64,000 nt of DNA. It comes from Costertonia aggregata (GTDB lineage: Bacteria > Bacteroidota > Bacteroidia > Flavobacteriales > Flavobacteriaceae). The DNA lies in contig NZ_CP058595.1 in the NCBI RefSeq assembly GCF_013402795.1, forward strand, positions 1,523,501 to 1,587,500, read 5' to 3'. This document shows positions 45,036 to 53,598 of the stretch, one piece after another; the stretch's first letter is position 1, and each line of letters starts with the position of its first letter. The position numbers were made by a program, and so were the translations under genes. Under the pieces are notes generated by a model. The model was given only the letters and a program-made list of their open reading frames with translations, searched no databases and had not been told where the DNA came from.

Positions 45036-45293
45036 AAAAAAATAAACCAAATAGTATGTAAGAACATACTATTTGGTTTATCAATTTTACCGGTTTATGG
45101 TCAAACCATAACGAATGCCACTTGATTTTATGAATACCGCCAGACCTGTACGATTTGACCGATTATCAAAATTTAAAATCACTTAAATTGGGTTTGCTGA
45201 TCTAGGTAGTTCCCCCGAAACCTAAAAATCGTGCAAGATTCCTTAACCAATGTTTGGTTTTGGTTGACCAATTAGTCGTAATCAATCGGTTAG
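45036..45293 (-). ncRNA. Candidate non-coding transcript with strong terminator
   Basis: An 18-bp perfect stem (arms 45042-45059 and 45064-45081, loop AAGA) is followed on the minus strand by seven U residues (45036-45042), a textbook intrinsic terminator. The nearest minus-strand gene ends 300 bases upstream. A minus-strand TATTTTTG at 45299-45306 could start an RNA of about 255 nt ending there, with no ORF of note. Alternatively it ends read-through from the 45386-45934 gene. Confidence 0.35.
45042..45081 (-). terminator. 18-bp stem intrinsic terminator (minus strand)
   Basis: The stem starts ATAAACCAAATAGTATGT on the plus strand and is perfectly symmetrical around AAGA. The A7 run on its left is the U-run for minus-strand RNA. 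Confidence 0.85.
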
Positions 45294-45385
45294 ACTATCA
45301 AAAATAGCAAGACACTCCTTTTTTAATTGAAATGTCTCAAAATCGCACCTGTAGCCTGGCAGTTTCATAAATACTCAAATATATT

Positions 45386-45934
45386 TTACTTTTCGACTGC
45401 CGTAAAATTCCCTTTTACGGTTATATTTTTTCCATTTGTGTTTTGTAATGTAATTGTTATAAATCCACTAATTACTTTATCATTAAAGTGTGATATGGTT
45501 ATTTTACCGTTACGTGCAAAAAAGGGAGTTTCTCCCAATCCCGCTATATCTGCAAATCCGAATACACCATCAAAACAGTTTAAGAAACCATCAATGTTCT
45601 TAGCGACCTTATATGTTCCTTTGGTAATGCCCTCATTTGTACCAGCCTTGGAAACCAAAAACCCAAAAGCGTGCCCATGAGCGGTTGCTTTGTTTTGTAA
45701 GTTGAACTGTAGCGTGGAAAAAGGTGTGCCATCACTATCTATTTCGATTTTGGATTCAAAATTTATGTCCCCTTTCAGCTTTTTGTCAAAATCCCCGGTC
45801 GTGGTAAATACGTAGCTGCCGTTCTCCAAATCAATTGGGTCAACGGGTGTATTGAGCGTACCATTGGAAAAGAAAAGTAGTGGCACCAGCACCCAAAAAC
45901 TTATTTTTGATATTTTGACAAAAAATTGTGGCAT
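45386..45934 (-). CDS. Exported beta-sandwich-like protein of unknown function
   Basis: The 182-residue protein has an N-terminal hydrophobic signal (KISKISFWVLVPLLFFSNG). The rest is strand-rich: GSYVFTTTGDFDKKLKGDINFE, split as GSYVFTTTGDFDKKL, then HAFGFLVSKAGTNEG and NDKVISGFITITLQNTNGKN. The closing pattern G-x-I-T-I...G-N-F-T-A resembles the small secreted DUF6252-like beta proteins of Flavobacteriia, which is a weak comparison. A 53-residue gene precedes it by 29 bases on the same strand. Confidence 0.7.
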   Translation of the reverse strand: MPQFFVKISKISFWVLVPLLFFSNGTLNTPVDPIDLENGSYVFTTTGDFDKKLKGDINFESKIEIDSDGTPFSTLQFNLQNKATAHGHAFGFLVSKAGTNEGITKGTYKVAKNIDGFLNCFDGVFGFADIAGLGETPFFARNGKITISHFNDKVISGFITITLQNTNGKNITVKGNFTAVEK

Positions 45935-45963
45935 ACTATATTTTCATTTGTTATTGAAAGCTG

Positions 45964-46125
45964 TTATTGATCTTGTGAAACAATTTCGCTGGCCAATAAA
46001 TCACTACCATCCTCACTATCAACAATGAGACTTTTCTCATAGTTTGAATTTTCAGAACTGTCGGTCATTACCGCAAAAACCAATGTAGCTATCAAAATCG
46101 TGAATAAAATAAAACTCTTTCTCAT
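45964..46125 (-). CDS. 53-aa exported or membrane-anchored small protein
   Basis: ATG at 46123-46125 and TAA at 45964-45966. The peptide starts MRKSFILFTILIATLVFAVM, a clear signal or anchor, followed by an acidic, Ser-rich tail (TDSSENSNYEK, then DSEDGSDLLASE). It is 29 bases upstream of the beta-sandwich gene, suggesting co-transcription. It is short enough to be missed by length-filtered gene calling. Function unknown. Confidence 0.6.
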   Translation of the reverse strand: MRKSFILFTILIATLVFAVMTDSSENSNYEKSLIVDSEDGSDLLASEIVSQDQ

Positions 46126-46498
46126 GGTCTATTATTTAAAGGTTTTGTTTTTCTAAACTTGATTTTACTTAACAGGGACTCAATTTTTGATAGGTTAAAG
46201 ATAACGGCAACCCACATATTCAAAAATGCAATTTGTATAACTTGCACTATATCCTGTATAAATGGTAAAAATCCAAATCCTTGTACTTACCCATCAATAA
46301 AGTATTGAAAATCAATTATTTAAGTAAAAATAATGCCTTTTACAATATATTCATGTAATTATACCGTAGATAAAAACCTACAAATTGACAGGTTTTCGGT
46401 GATTTATTACCAATTATACCATAAACAAACCCATTGATACATGTTTAGGTGCAGCCCATATGCAATACCGCTATTTTTGATTAACTTACCTTTATATT
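46126..46498. other. 373-bp divergent regulatory gap
   Basis: No gene is seen. It contains a 7-bp hairpin AAAACCT/AGGTTTT (46373-46379 / 46390-46396) and the -7 element of the LytTR gene near its right end. Confidence 0.5.
46472..46479 (+). promoter_or_regulatory. -7 element TATTTTTG of the LytTR gene
   Basis: It is an exact TAnnTTTG match ending 19 bases before the ATG at 46499. Confidence 0.5.
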
Positions 46499-47233
46499 AT
46501 GTTAGACGCAGTAATAGTAGACGACGAGATAAAAGCCCTACAAAGCTTGACTTGGGAGCTGACCAATTTTAGTGATGAAATTAAGGTTATGGCTTCCTTT
46601 ACCGATTCTTCGGAAGCATTGAGCTATTTGGAAAGCAATACTCCCGACTGTCTTTTTTTGGATATTGAAATGCCCAAAATGGACGGTTTTCAATTTATCC
46701 AAAATCTGAAGAACAAGGATTTTCCGGTAGTCATTACAACGGCGTACAATCAATACGCCATAAAAGCCTTAAAAAATGAGGCGATAGACTATTTGTTGAA
46801 ACCAATTGATACCGATGATTTAAAGGATACCATTGTCAAAATCAAAAAGTTCAATTCAAAAAACTACACTGCGGAAAGGCTAGAAAAGATTTTGCTCAAC
46901 TTCAATTCAAAGTCCATCAACAAAAAAATAACCATCAATACCGATGGTAAATTATTGTTCTTGGAGAACGATGAAATACTTTATGCGGAATCTGATGGAA
47001 ACTACAGCACGATTTATCTTTCTGACGGGCAAAAAATCGTATTGACCAAAAAGCTGAAAGAGGTAAATGAACTCTTACCCGGAGATTCTTTTTTTAGAAT
47101 ACATAATTCATACATCATCAACTTGAACAAGATAAAGGAATTTTTAAAGACCGATGGTTACGTAGTTCTCCAATCCAATCATAAAATACCGGTTTCCCGC
47201 CAAAAAAAGTCAGATTTTTTAGATCTGATTTAA
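46499..47233 (+). CDS. LytTR-type response regulator
   Basis: The 244-residue protein has a receiver domain (1-115) with Asp8-Asp9, phospho-acceptor Asp55 (LFLDIEMPKMDG), Thr80/81 and Lys101 (YLLKPID). The LytTR DNA-binding domain (about 140-240) contains ILYAESDGNYSTIYLSDGQ, FFRIHNSYIINLNKI and the final VSRQKK. LytTR regulators bind paired direct repeats upstream of targets. The TPR-containing LytS-type kinase follows by 13 bases and is the likely cognate sensor. Confidence 0.95.
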   Translation: MLDAVIVDDEIKALQSLTWELTNFSDEIKVMASFTDSSEALSYLESNTPDCLFLDIEMPKMDGFQFIQNLKNKDFPVVITTAYNQYAIKALKNEAIDYLLKPIDTDDLKDTIVKIKKFNSKNYTAERLEKILLNFNSKSINKKITINTDGKLLFLENDEILYAESDGNYSTIYLSDGQKIVLTKKLKEVNELLPGDSFFRIHNSYIINLNKIKEFLKTDGYVVLQSNHKIPVSRQKKSDFLDLI

Positions 47234-47246
47234 CCATTGAACGCCT

Positions 47247-49265
47247 TTGAAAAAAAACCAACATAGCCTCAATTTTCTATTTTCCCTTGCCCTGGCATTC
47301 GGAAAATATTTTTTTTTCATAGGTTTTTTGTTGTCGCCCCTTCAGGTATTTTCACAAGGTGGCCCAGATAGTTATAAACTAAATGCCGAGGGTATTGTCC
47401 AAAAAATACCGGATAGCTTTAAAGAAACCGTTGATAGCCTTTTTACAAAAGCGCCCGAAACTTTTGTAGGTATACATTCAGTGCTTAGGAACAAACGAAC
47501 CGATACCATACTCATGCGCTATGTAGAACGTTTGGCAGCCGAAAAAAAATATGCGGCGGGACAGTCCTATGCCCTCAACGAACTGGGAAGAACCTACCGT
47601 AACAAGTCACTATATTCCCAGTCCATAGCGCTGCATCAAAGAGCACTGGATATTGCCGAGACCGCCGATAACTTGGAGTTTAGGGTCTCTAGCCTAAACA
47701 ATCTCGGGGTGGTATACCATCGTATATCATCGGTAAGGACGGCTATGGACTATAACCAAAAAGCATTGGAATTGGCCGAAACCGTCAAAAACCCATCGGA
47801 CGGCCTAAAAAGAAGCATCAACGTATCGCTGAACCGTATCGGTAATCTTTACCAAACCTTGAAACAATACGACCTGGCCATCGTACAATTTAGAAAGTCC
47901 TTAAAGCTAGAGGCAGAACTGGGCAATAAACTTGGCCAAGCGGTAAACTATCAAAATATCGGCGAATGCCAAGAACTTCAAGGCAATTTACAAGAAGCCC
48001 TAAAAAACTATGAAACTTCACTTTCGTTCAACGAACAGATAAATTCGGATATGGGAAGGGTCATCTGCAACACCAGCATTTCACAGGTGTACATAAAGTT
48101 GGGGCAATCTACCAAAGCGGTTCCAAAATTGGAAAAATCCCTACAGCTGGCAAAAACTTTGGGCGACGGCTTTCTCATAGCGCCTGCCGAGGTAAACCTG
48201 GGATGGGCACAAATGTTGACAGGCAATTATGACGAAGCAGAAAAAAGCATGTTGGGCGGACTGAAAACGGCCGAAAAATTGAATCTTGAAGAGTACATGT
48301 CCAAAGCAAGTCACCTACTATCCGAACTTTTCAAAAAAAGGGGAGAATATGAAAAAGCCTTGGACTACAAGGACAAGGCACAGCAAATTGATGAAAAAAT
48401 TCTCGAAGAGAGCACAGTACGGTATGTCAACGATATTATTTTTAGATATGATTCCGAAAAGAAGAGCAGCGAAATAGAAAAACTGGTGAAACAAAACGAG
48501 ATTACCCAGTTAAAGCTTAGAAAAAACCGTACAACGCTTATCATCGGGGGGATTGCCCTAGCGTTATTGGCGGGCATTTTTTATATACTCTATCGCCAAT
48601 TTCAATTAAATAACGAAAAAAAGTTGTTGACTTTGGAACAAAGTATGCTCCGAAGTCAAATGAATCCGCACTTTTTGTTCAATTCCTTGAATTCCATCAA
48701 GCTGTATATTATCAATAACGAGAAGAAGAATGCGGTGTATTACCTAAACAAGTTCTCCAAATTGGTACGTAAAATACTCGAAGCCTCCTCTTTAAAAGAA
48801 ATCCCGTTAGCGGAGGAATTGGAGACCGTGGAACTTTATATGAATATAGAAAACATCCGTTTTTCAAACGAAATCGATTTCAATATCATGATCGATGACA
48901 ATATTGACGTCCACACCATTAAGATTCCGTCGTTGATATTACAACCTTTTTTAGAGAACGCATTATGGCACGGCCTATCCTCAAAAGAAGGAAGCAAAAA
49001 AATAGATTTACGGGTAAGCAAACAGGACTCCAATTTTATACAAATTTCCATTACCGATAATGGCGTAGGAAGGGATGCCTCCGAAAAAATAAAGGAAAGT
49101 AAGGTATTGAAGCGAAAATCGGTCGGTATCGATATTACCAAAGAGCGTTTGGCCAATTTTTCAAGAGATTATCAAAACTCGTTTAATGTGGATATTGTGG
49201 ATCTGTATGACGATAATAGTAAACCCGCAGGCACCAAGGTAATATTATATATTCCTACGATTTAG
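47247..49265 (+). CDS. TPR-containing sensor histidine kinase (LytS/YehU type)
   Basis: The 672-residue protein uses a TTG start; no ATG exists before the signal region (LNFLFSLALAFGKYFFFIGF). A periplasmic region with about six TPR-like repeats (about 95-400, for example AAGQSYALNELGRTYRNK and AVNYQNIGECQELQGN) is followed by one TM helix (TTLIIGGIALALLAGIFYIL, about 431-450). The His_kinase domain has the conserved His475 in SQMNPHFLFNSLNSIK and a GHKL ATPase domain (ISITDNGVGRDAS). Signals are probably sensed through protein contacts of the TPRs. It overlaps the convergent DUF3109 gene by 11 bases. Confidence 0.93.
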   Translation: MKKNQHSLNFLFSLALAFGKYFFFIGFLLSPLQVFSQGGPDSYKLNAEGIVQKIPDSFKETVDSLFTKAPETFVGIHSVLRNKRTDTILMRYVERLAAEKKYAAGQSYALNELGRTYRNKSLYSQSIALHQRALDIAETADNLEFRVSSLNNLGVVYHRISSVRTAMDYNQKALELAETVKNPSDGLKRSINVSLNRIGNLYQTLKQYDLAIVQFRKSLKLEAELGNKLGQAVNYQNIGECQELQGNLQEALKNYETSLSFNEQINSDMGRVICNTSISQVYIKLGQSTKAVPKLEKSLQLAKTLGDGFLIAPAEVNLGWAQMLTGNYDEAEKSMLGGLKTAEKLNLEEYMSKASHLLSELFKKRGEYEKALDYKDKAQQIDEKILEESTVRYVNDIIFRYDSEKKSSEIEKLVKQNEITQLKLRKNRTTLIIGGIALALLAGIFYILYRQFQLNNEKKLLTLEQSMLRSQMNPHFLFNSLNSIKLYIINNEKKNAVYYLNKFSKLVRKILEASSLKEIPLAEELETVELYMNIENIRFSNEIDFNIMIDDNIDVHTIKIPSLILQPFLENALWHGLSSKEGSKKIDLRVSKQDSNFIQISITDNGVGRDASEKIKESKVLKRKSVGIDITKERLANFSRDYQNSFNVDIVDLYDDNSKPAGTKVILYIPTI

Positions 49266-49827
49266 TGTGTTCTTGGGCCACTTGCTCCAATGCTTTGTAC
49301 CAAGCGGCCCCAAACTTGCGCACCAAAGCTTCTTTTACAAATTTGTAGATGGGCACCTTTAATTCTTCACCAAGGGCACAGGCAGCATCACATATTTCCC
49401 ATTTGTGATAGTTTACCGCTGTAAGTCCGGTATATTCCCGAACCCTAACAGGGTATAGATGGCAGGAGACCGGTTTTTTCCATGTAGTCGCACCTTGGTT
49501 GTATGCTTCCTCCAAACCGCATTTTGCCGTACCGTTTTCCGAAAAAACAACGTAGGCACATTCGCTACCGTTTACTAAAGGGGTTTCCCACTCACCATCG
49601 TCCCCTTTTATAAAGGCGCCTTGCCGTTCAATCTCATCAATACCTTCTTTGCGTAAAAAGGGTTTTACCTTACTGTAGATATCTACCAAGATCTCGGTTT
49701 CCTTATCGTCCAAAGGTGCGCCCGCATTACCATCTACGCAACAGGCGCCTTTACAGGCACTGAGGTTACATACAAAATCGTTTTCCAAAATTTCTTCGGA
49801 AACTATGGTTTTTTCCAGTTGAAACAT
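49255..49827 (-). CDS. DUF3109 family cysteine-rich protein
   Basis: The 190-residue protein carries the DUF3109 pattern: FVCNLSACKGACCVDGNAGAP near 18-38, ECAYVVFSENGTAKCGLEEAY near 86-106, and CHLYPVRVREY near 119. The Cys cluster (CxxxCxxxCC plus later Cys) suggests metal or Fe-S binding, as in related YkgJ zinc/iron-chelating proteins. No function is established. It has its own TATCTTTG element upstream. Confidence 0.9.
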   Translation of the reverse strand: MFQLEKTIVSEEILENDFVCNLSACKGACCVDGNAGAPLDDKETEILVDIYSKVKPFLRKEGIDEIERQGAFIKGDDGEWETPLVNGSECAYVVFSENGTAKCGLEEAYNQGATTWKKPVSCHLYPVRVREYTGLTAVNYHKWEICDAACALGEELKVPIYKFVKEALVRKFGAAWYKALEQVAQEHTKS

Positions 49828-49845
49828 GCTGTAATGTTAAGATGG

Positions 49846-49853
49846 CAAAGATA
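49846..49853 (-). promoter_or_regulatory. -7 element TATCTTTG (minus strand) of the DUF3109 gene
   Basis: It is an exact TAnnTTTG match 19 bases before the start codon. Confidence 0.5.
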
Positions 49854-49923
49854 CTTTTTTAATGAATATTGTCTTCTTAAAATTATTTTGATATGCCTGT
49901 AATCCAAACCTATTATTTAAGCG

Positions 49924-49931
49924 TAAATTTG
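49924..49931 (+). promoter_or_regulatory. -7 element TAAATTTG of the MarC-family gene
   Basis: It is an exact match ending 19 bases before ATG 49950. Its position excludes the upstream in-frame ATG at 49893 as start. Confidence 0.55.
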
Positions 49932-49949
49932 CAAAAATTTTTAAGGGGT

Positions 49950-50528
49950 ATGACCTTTCATTTTAATTTTAAGGAGATAGCAACGGCCAGCATGATTTTA
50001 TTCGCCGTAATCGACATTTTGGGGAGTATCCCCATTATCATTGGCCTACGCAGCAAAGTGGGGCACATACAGTCCGAAAAGGCATCCATTGTAGCCGCCT
50101 GCATCATGGTCGCTTTTTTGTTCGTGGGTGAGGAAATCTTAAAACTCATAGGGATAGATGTAAACTCATTTGCCGTGGCCGGGGCATTCATTATTTTCTT
50201 TTTGGCCATTGAAATGATTTTGGGCGTTACGCTCTATAAAGATGACATGCCCGAAAGCGCATCTATAGTGCCCATAGCGTTCCCGTTAATTGCTGGGGCC
50301 GGTACAATGACATCTATATTGTCCTTACGTGCGGAATATTATGTGGAGAATATCATTGTTGCCATTATCGTAAACATTATTTTTGTATATCTGGTACTGA
50401 AGTCGTCCAAAAAAATTGAAAAATTTCTTGGCAACAACGGGCTAAATGTAATTCGAAAAGTATTCGGGGTCATTTTATTGGCGATTGCCGTTAAGCTGTT
50501 CGCCGCAAACATAAACCAGCTTTTCTAG
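49950..50528 (+). CDS. MarC family integral membrane protein
   Basis: The 192-residue protein has six TM helices and the MarC-family opening ASMILFAVIDILGSIPIIIG, then IGIDVNSFAVAGAFIIFFLA, here the second TM pair, and PIAFPLIAGAGTMTSIL. The MarC/NAAT family is of uncertain function; some members were proposed to carry neutral amino acids. I chose ATG 49950 because of the promoter just before it and because earlier codons are not hydrophobic or conserved-looking. Confidence 0.88.
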   Translation: MTFHFNFKEIATASMILFAVIDILGSIPIIIGLRSKVGHIQSEKASIVAACIMVAFLFVGEEILKLIGIDVNSFAVAGAFIIFFLAIEMILGVTLYKDDMPESASIVPIAFPLIAGAGTMTSILSLRAEYYVENIIVAIIVNIIFVYLVLKSSKKIEKFLGNNGLNVIRKVFGVILLAIAVKLFAANINQLF

Positions 50529-50590
50529 GCATTTGACCTTAAACATGAATTAGGTTGGTTTGTAAAGGTCAAGAAGAAAAAATACATACT

Positions 50591-50794
50591 ATGAACAAGA
50601 TACTAACCATTATTCTTATCGTTTTGGCCGTGGCCTTGATAGCCTATAACGTTACTTTGATCGATTTTCAAGACCCTTTACAAGGTAACAGCGTTATCGC
50701 CTTGATCGGCATAGTAGCATCGCTTTGCGCTATAGTTTTATTGCTCATTTATATGACTTCAAAAAAAATTCAACGAAAAATAGACGAGGATTAG
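50591..50794 (+). CDS. Small two-helix membrane protein, 67 aa
   Basis: The peptide starts MNKILTIILIVLAVALIAYN, has a short loop (VTLIDFQDPLQGN), a second helix (VIALIGIVASLCAIVLLLIY) and a basic tail (SKKIQRKIDED). It is 62 bases after the MarC gene and overlaps the convergent S41 protease stop by four bases. Function unknown; similar short proteins are common in Flavobacteriia. Confidence 0.75.
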   Translation: MNKILTIILIVLAVALIAYNVTLIDFQDPLQGNSVIALIGIVASLCAIVLLLIYMTSKKIQRKIDED

Positions 50795-52416
50795 TTTTGG
50801 GATTCGATTTCCTCTACCTCACTTTGTTGAAATGTAGGCCTGTCCAACTCCATAACTTTATTGAGCATGTCATCTCCTCGGCTTTTTATTTTGGCGTAGG
50901 TATTGGGGTCAAAAAGCTGTTCGGCCAAAGTGGCCTTTAGATATAGTTTTATTTTGTCCTCGTAGTCATAAAAGCCCATTCGTATACCTCGGTTTAAACA
51001 ATAGTCCACAAACCGTTCAAAAAGGATATCATCAACGGTAAAGTCCTGAACAAATTCTTTTTTGGTGTAACCGCTGTACTCTTTTCGGTTTTTGTCCAGA
51101 TGTTCAAAGACAAAATAGTTGAGAAATCCACCACCGTCCATACTGTTTACGGCCTCGTCCTCATTAGACCCAATGGGCACAAAAACATCGGGAATGATTC
51201 CCCCGCCGCCATATACTATTTTGCCTTTGGATGTTTTGAACTTTAAGGAATCTGCGACTTTAATACTATCAACTGAAACCAGTTCGCCATTGTGGTAACG
51301 ATCTGTGAACTTCTTATAATAATCCTTATTTCCTTTTTTATAGTCTTTTTGAATAGACCGCCCCGTTGGCGTGTAGTATCGTGAAACGGTCAAGCGTACC
51401 GCAGAGCCATCGCCCAATTCCATTTCGCGTTGAACAAGGCCCTTCCCAAAAGAACGGCGCCCAACAATGGTGCCTATGTCGTTGTCCTGTAACGCACCAG
51501 CTATAATCTCGCTAGCCGATGCTGAACGCTCGTTAATGAGAACATAAATGGGCTTGTCCTCAAAGCTACCTTTGTCCGTAGCGTAACTTTTGTTGATTTT
51601 TCCCTTTTTGTTTTTGGTAAACAATATCAATTTACCATCTTTCAGGAATTCATCTGCCATTTTTTCTGCAATGCCCAGATAACCACCAGGGTTGTCCCTT
51701 AGGTCTAAAGTCAATTTTTGGGCCCCGCTCCGTTGCAACTCCCTCAATGCCTTTTTGAATTCTTTATAGGTAGATTCCGCAAACCGATTGATTTTGATAT
51801 AACCCATATCCGGTGTAAGCATATAGTAGGCTACGACACTTTTGATAGGAACGATATCTCGTTTTAAGGTTACCGTAAACGTTCTGTTCTCCTCTTTACG
51901 ATATACTTTTAATTTAACAGGACTGCCTTTTTTGCCCTTAAGCGTGTTGATTACCGTTTTTTCGCCAATTTTACCCCCATAAAGCGTATCGTTGTCCGCC
52001 ATAAGGATACGGTCTCCCGGTTTTATTCCTTTTTTGTGGCTAGGACCGTTCTCCACGGTACGGATAACGGCTATAGTGTCGCGATATCTATAAAAATTGA
52101 CGCCGATACCCACAAAATCACCTTTCATGCTCTCGGTAACACTCTCCATCTCGTCTTTTGGAATGTGAACGGAGTGTGGGTCCAATTTTTCCAAGATATT
52201 ATTTATGGTAACATCAACAATGCTATCTGTATTGACCTCATCTACATATTCATGGTCAATGTAGTCAATGAGCCGATTTAACTTATCTTTTTTGGAATTC
52301 GTAGTGAACAACCTTTCAGGTGTGTCGTTAAAATGGAGCTTGCCCCCAATGAAGATTCCCAAAGCCAAGGCAGCGCCTATAAATGTGGGGAGTAAATAAC
52401 TATATTTCTTTTTCAT
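50791..52416 (-). CDS. S41 family C-terminal processing peptidase
   Basis: The 541-residue protein has an N-terminal membrane anchor (YLLPTFIGAALALGIFIGG), a PDZ domain (about 95-185: FVGIGVNFYRY, GPSHKKGIKPGDRIL) and an S41 protease domain. The catalytic Ser lies in SASASE at 298-303, the Lys is Lys325 (FGKGLVQ), and the substrate-site segment is LDLRDNPGGYLGIA (about 237-250). A helical C-terminal region follows. CtpA-like enzymes trim periplasmic proteins. I start at the ATG giving MKKKYSYL; an earlier in-frame ATG at 52476 would overlap the upstream gene. Confidence 0.94.
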   Translation of the reverse strand: MKKKYSYLLPTFIGAALALGIFIGGKLHFNDTPERLFTTNSKKDKLNRLIDYIDHEYVDEVNTDSIVDVTINNILEKLDPHSVHIPKDEMESVTESMKGDFVGIGVNFYRYRDTIAVIRTVENGPSHKKGIKPGDRILMADNDTLYGGKIGEKTVINTLKGKKGSPVKLKVYRKEENRTFTVTLKRDIVPIKSVVAYYMLTPDMGYIKINRFAESTYKEFKKALRELQRSGAQKLTLDLRDNPGGYLGIAEKMADEFLKDGKLILFTKNKKGKINKSYATDKGSFEDKPIYVLINERSASASEIIAGALQDNDIGTIVGRRSFGKGLVQREMELGDGSAVRLTVSRYYTPTGRSIQKDYKKGNKDYYKKFTDRYHNGELVSVDSIKVADSLKFKTSKGKIVYGGGGIIPDVFVPIGSNEDEAVNSMDGGGFLNYFVFEHLDKNRKEYSGYTKKEFVQDFTVDDILFERFVDYCLNRGIRMGFYDYEDKIKLYLKATLAEQLFDPNTYAKIKSRGDDMLNKVMELDRPTFQQSEVEEIESQN

Positions 52417-52459
52417 TGGGTAAACAATTTCAAAGTTCGTTTTAAGGGGCAATATTTCT

Positions 52460-52900
52460 TTAGGGAACACTTTCAATATTGGGCATATGCTCCAATTGTA
52501 CGCCAGCCCTTTTTAAAAAATCCAATCCGGTGGAATCTTTGTATCCCTTTTGATATACTACACGTTTTATGCCGGATTGGTGTATCAACTTACTGCAATC
52601 CTTACATGGTGATAGGGTTATGTACAACGTCGCCCCTTCACAGGATTGGGTGGAAGAAGCCACTTTGCTTATCGCATTGGCCTCTGCATGTAAAACATAC
52701 CATTTGGTATTTCCATCTTCATCTTCACATATGTTCTCAAACCCGGTAGGGGTACCGTTATAGCCGTCAGAGATTATCATCCTATCCTTAACGATGATCG
52801 CACCTACTTGTTTGCGTTGGCAGTAGGATAGTTTTCCCCATTCCAAAGCCATACGCAAATAGGCCTTATCGTACTTTTCTTGCTTGCTGTCTTTTGCCAA
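52460..52900 (-). CDS. dCMP deaminase family protein
   Basis: The 146-residue zinc deaminase has His71-Ala-Glu73 (VLHAEANAI) and Pro98-Cys99-x-x-Cys102 (LSPCKDCSKLI). It includes the ComEB/dCMP-deaminase style CQRKQVGAIIVKDRMIISDGYNG, split as QVGAIIVKDRMIISDGYNG. It probably converts dCMP to dUMP for dTTP synthesis, complementing ribonucleotide reductase. It directly precedes the S41 gene. Confidence 0.92.
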   Translation of the reverse strand: MAKDSKQEKYDKAYLRMALEWGKLSYCQRKQVGAIIVKDRMIISDGYNGTPTGFENICEDEDGNTKWYVLHAEANAISKVASSTQSCEGATLYITLSPCKDCSKLIHQSGIKRVVYQKGYKDSTGLDFLKRAGVQLEHMPNIESVP

Positions 52901-52959
52901 AATAATCAGAAACGTATAAATATCTAAGATACCTTCTTTATAAAAGCCCTACAACCCAA

Positions 52960-52980
52960 TTTAACTAATATTTAGTTAAA
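52960..52980. terminator. AT-rich perfect inverted repeat after the HupE-like gene
   Basis: TTTAACTAA (52960-52968) pairs with TTAGTTAAA (52972-52980) around TAT, starting two bases after the minus-strand stop at 52982. It is all A-T but for one pair, so it could equally be an operator. Confidence 0.4.
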
Positions 52981-52981
52981 C

Positions 52982-53566
52982 CTAATTCGGGAACGTATTA
53001 ATGAGCATGGGTATTGTGATACACATGATAATAATTGAAGTAATGGTTATAAAAATCGGTTTTTTGACCTTAAAAACTATTTGGGACAAAAAGGCGATGG
53101 TCAAAATACAGAGAATAATGAGTATTTGTGAAACTTCGATACCCGTAGCAAAACCCAACAAGGGCAAAAGTTTTTCTTCTTCCTCGGCCATAAGCATTTT
53201 AAAGTAGTTACTAAAGCCAAAACCATGTATCAAACCAAAAAAAGCGGTAGCCAGGGCATGTAGATAAAAGCCGGTAGCCTCAATAGCATTTTTGGCAAAA
53301 ACAAGATTGAAGATGGCGGTCAAGAATATGGTAACGGGAATCAAAAACTCTATAAGGCCAGAATCCACGGTCATTACCTCATAGACCGATAACGCCAGCG
53401 AACTACAATGGGCAATGGTAAAAATAGTCGCCAAGAGCACAATATGCTTCCATTTTTTGAAAGTAAACGGAACGGCCAAGGCCGATAGGAACAAAATATG
53501 GTCATAGGCTGAAAAATCCAGCACATGACGCAATCCCAATTGAACGTAAAACCAAAATTCTTGCAT
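52982..53566 (-). CDS. HupE/UreJ family membrane protein
   Basis: The 194-residue protein has six TM helices and the family motifs AYDHILFLSALAVPF (about 18-32) and FGLIHGFGFSNYF (about 111-123). HupE/UreJ proteins transport nickel or cobalt next to hydrogenase or urease genes, but no such genes are visible. The Bacteroidota versions are annotated on similarity only. It has its own -7 element, which overlaps the end of the TerB-DnaJ gene. Confidence 0.87.
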   Translation of the reverse strand: MQEFWFYVQLGLRHVLDFSAYDHILFLSALAVPFTFKKWKHIVLLATIFTIAHCSSLALSVYEVMTVDSGLIEFLIPVTIFLTAIFNLVFAKNAIEATGFYLHALATAFFGLIHGFGFSNYFKMLMAEEEEKLLPLLGFATGIEVSQILIILCILTIAFLSQIVFKVKKPIFITITSIIIMCITIPMLINTFPN

Positions 53567-53590
53567 TTACATTATATTTATCTGATACAT

Positions 53591-53598
53591 CAAATTTA
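53591..53598 (-). promoter_or_regulatory. -7 element TAAATTTG (minus strand) of the HupE-like gene
   Basis: It is an exact match 25 bases before the start codon, overlapping the stop codon of the upstream gene at 53596. Confidence 0.45.

Larger units (their letters stand above)
44820..45385. other. 566-bp non-coding region upstream of nrdB
   Basis: No supported gene is present. It holds a leader hairpin near nrdB (44846-44868), an 18-bp hairpin ending in a U-run on the minus strand (45042-45081), repeated AACCAA/TTGGTT words near 45245-45270, and a minus-strand TAnnTTTG at 45299-45306. Confidence 0.6.

Noticed and set aside
52417-52476. Earlier start for the S41 protease
   Set aside because: It would add 20 polar residues before the membrane anchor and overlap the dCMP deaminase gene; possible, but less likely.
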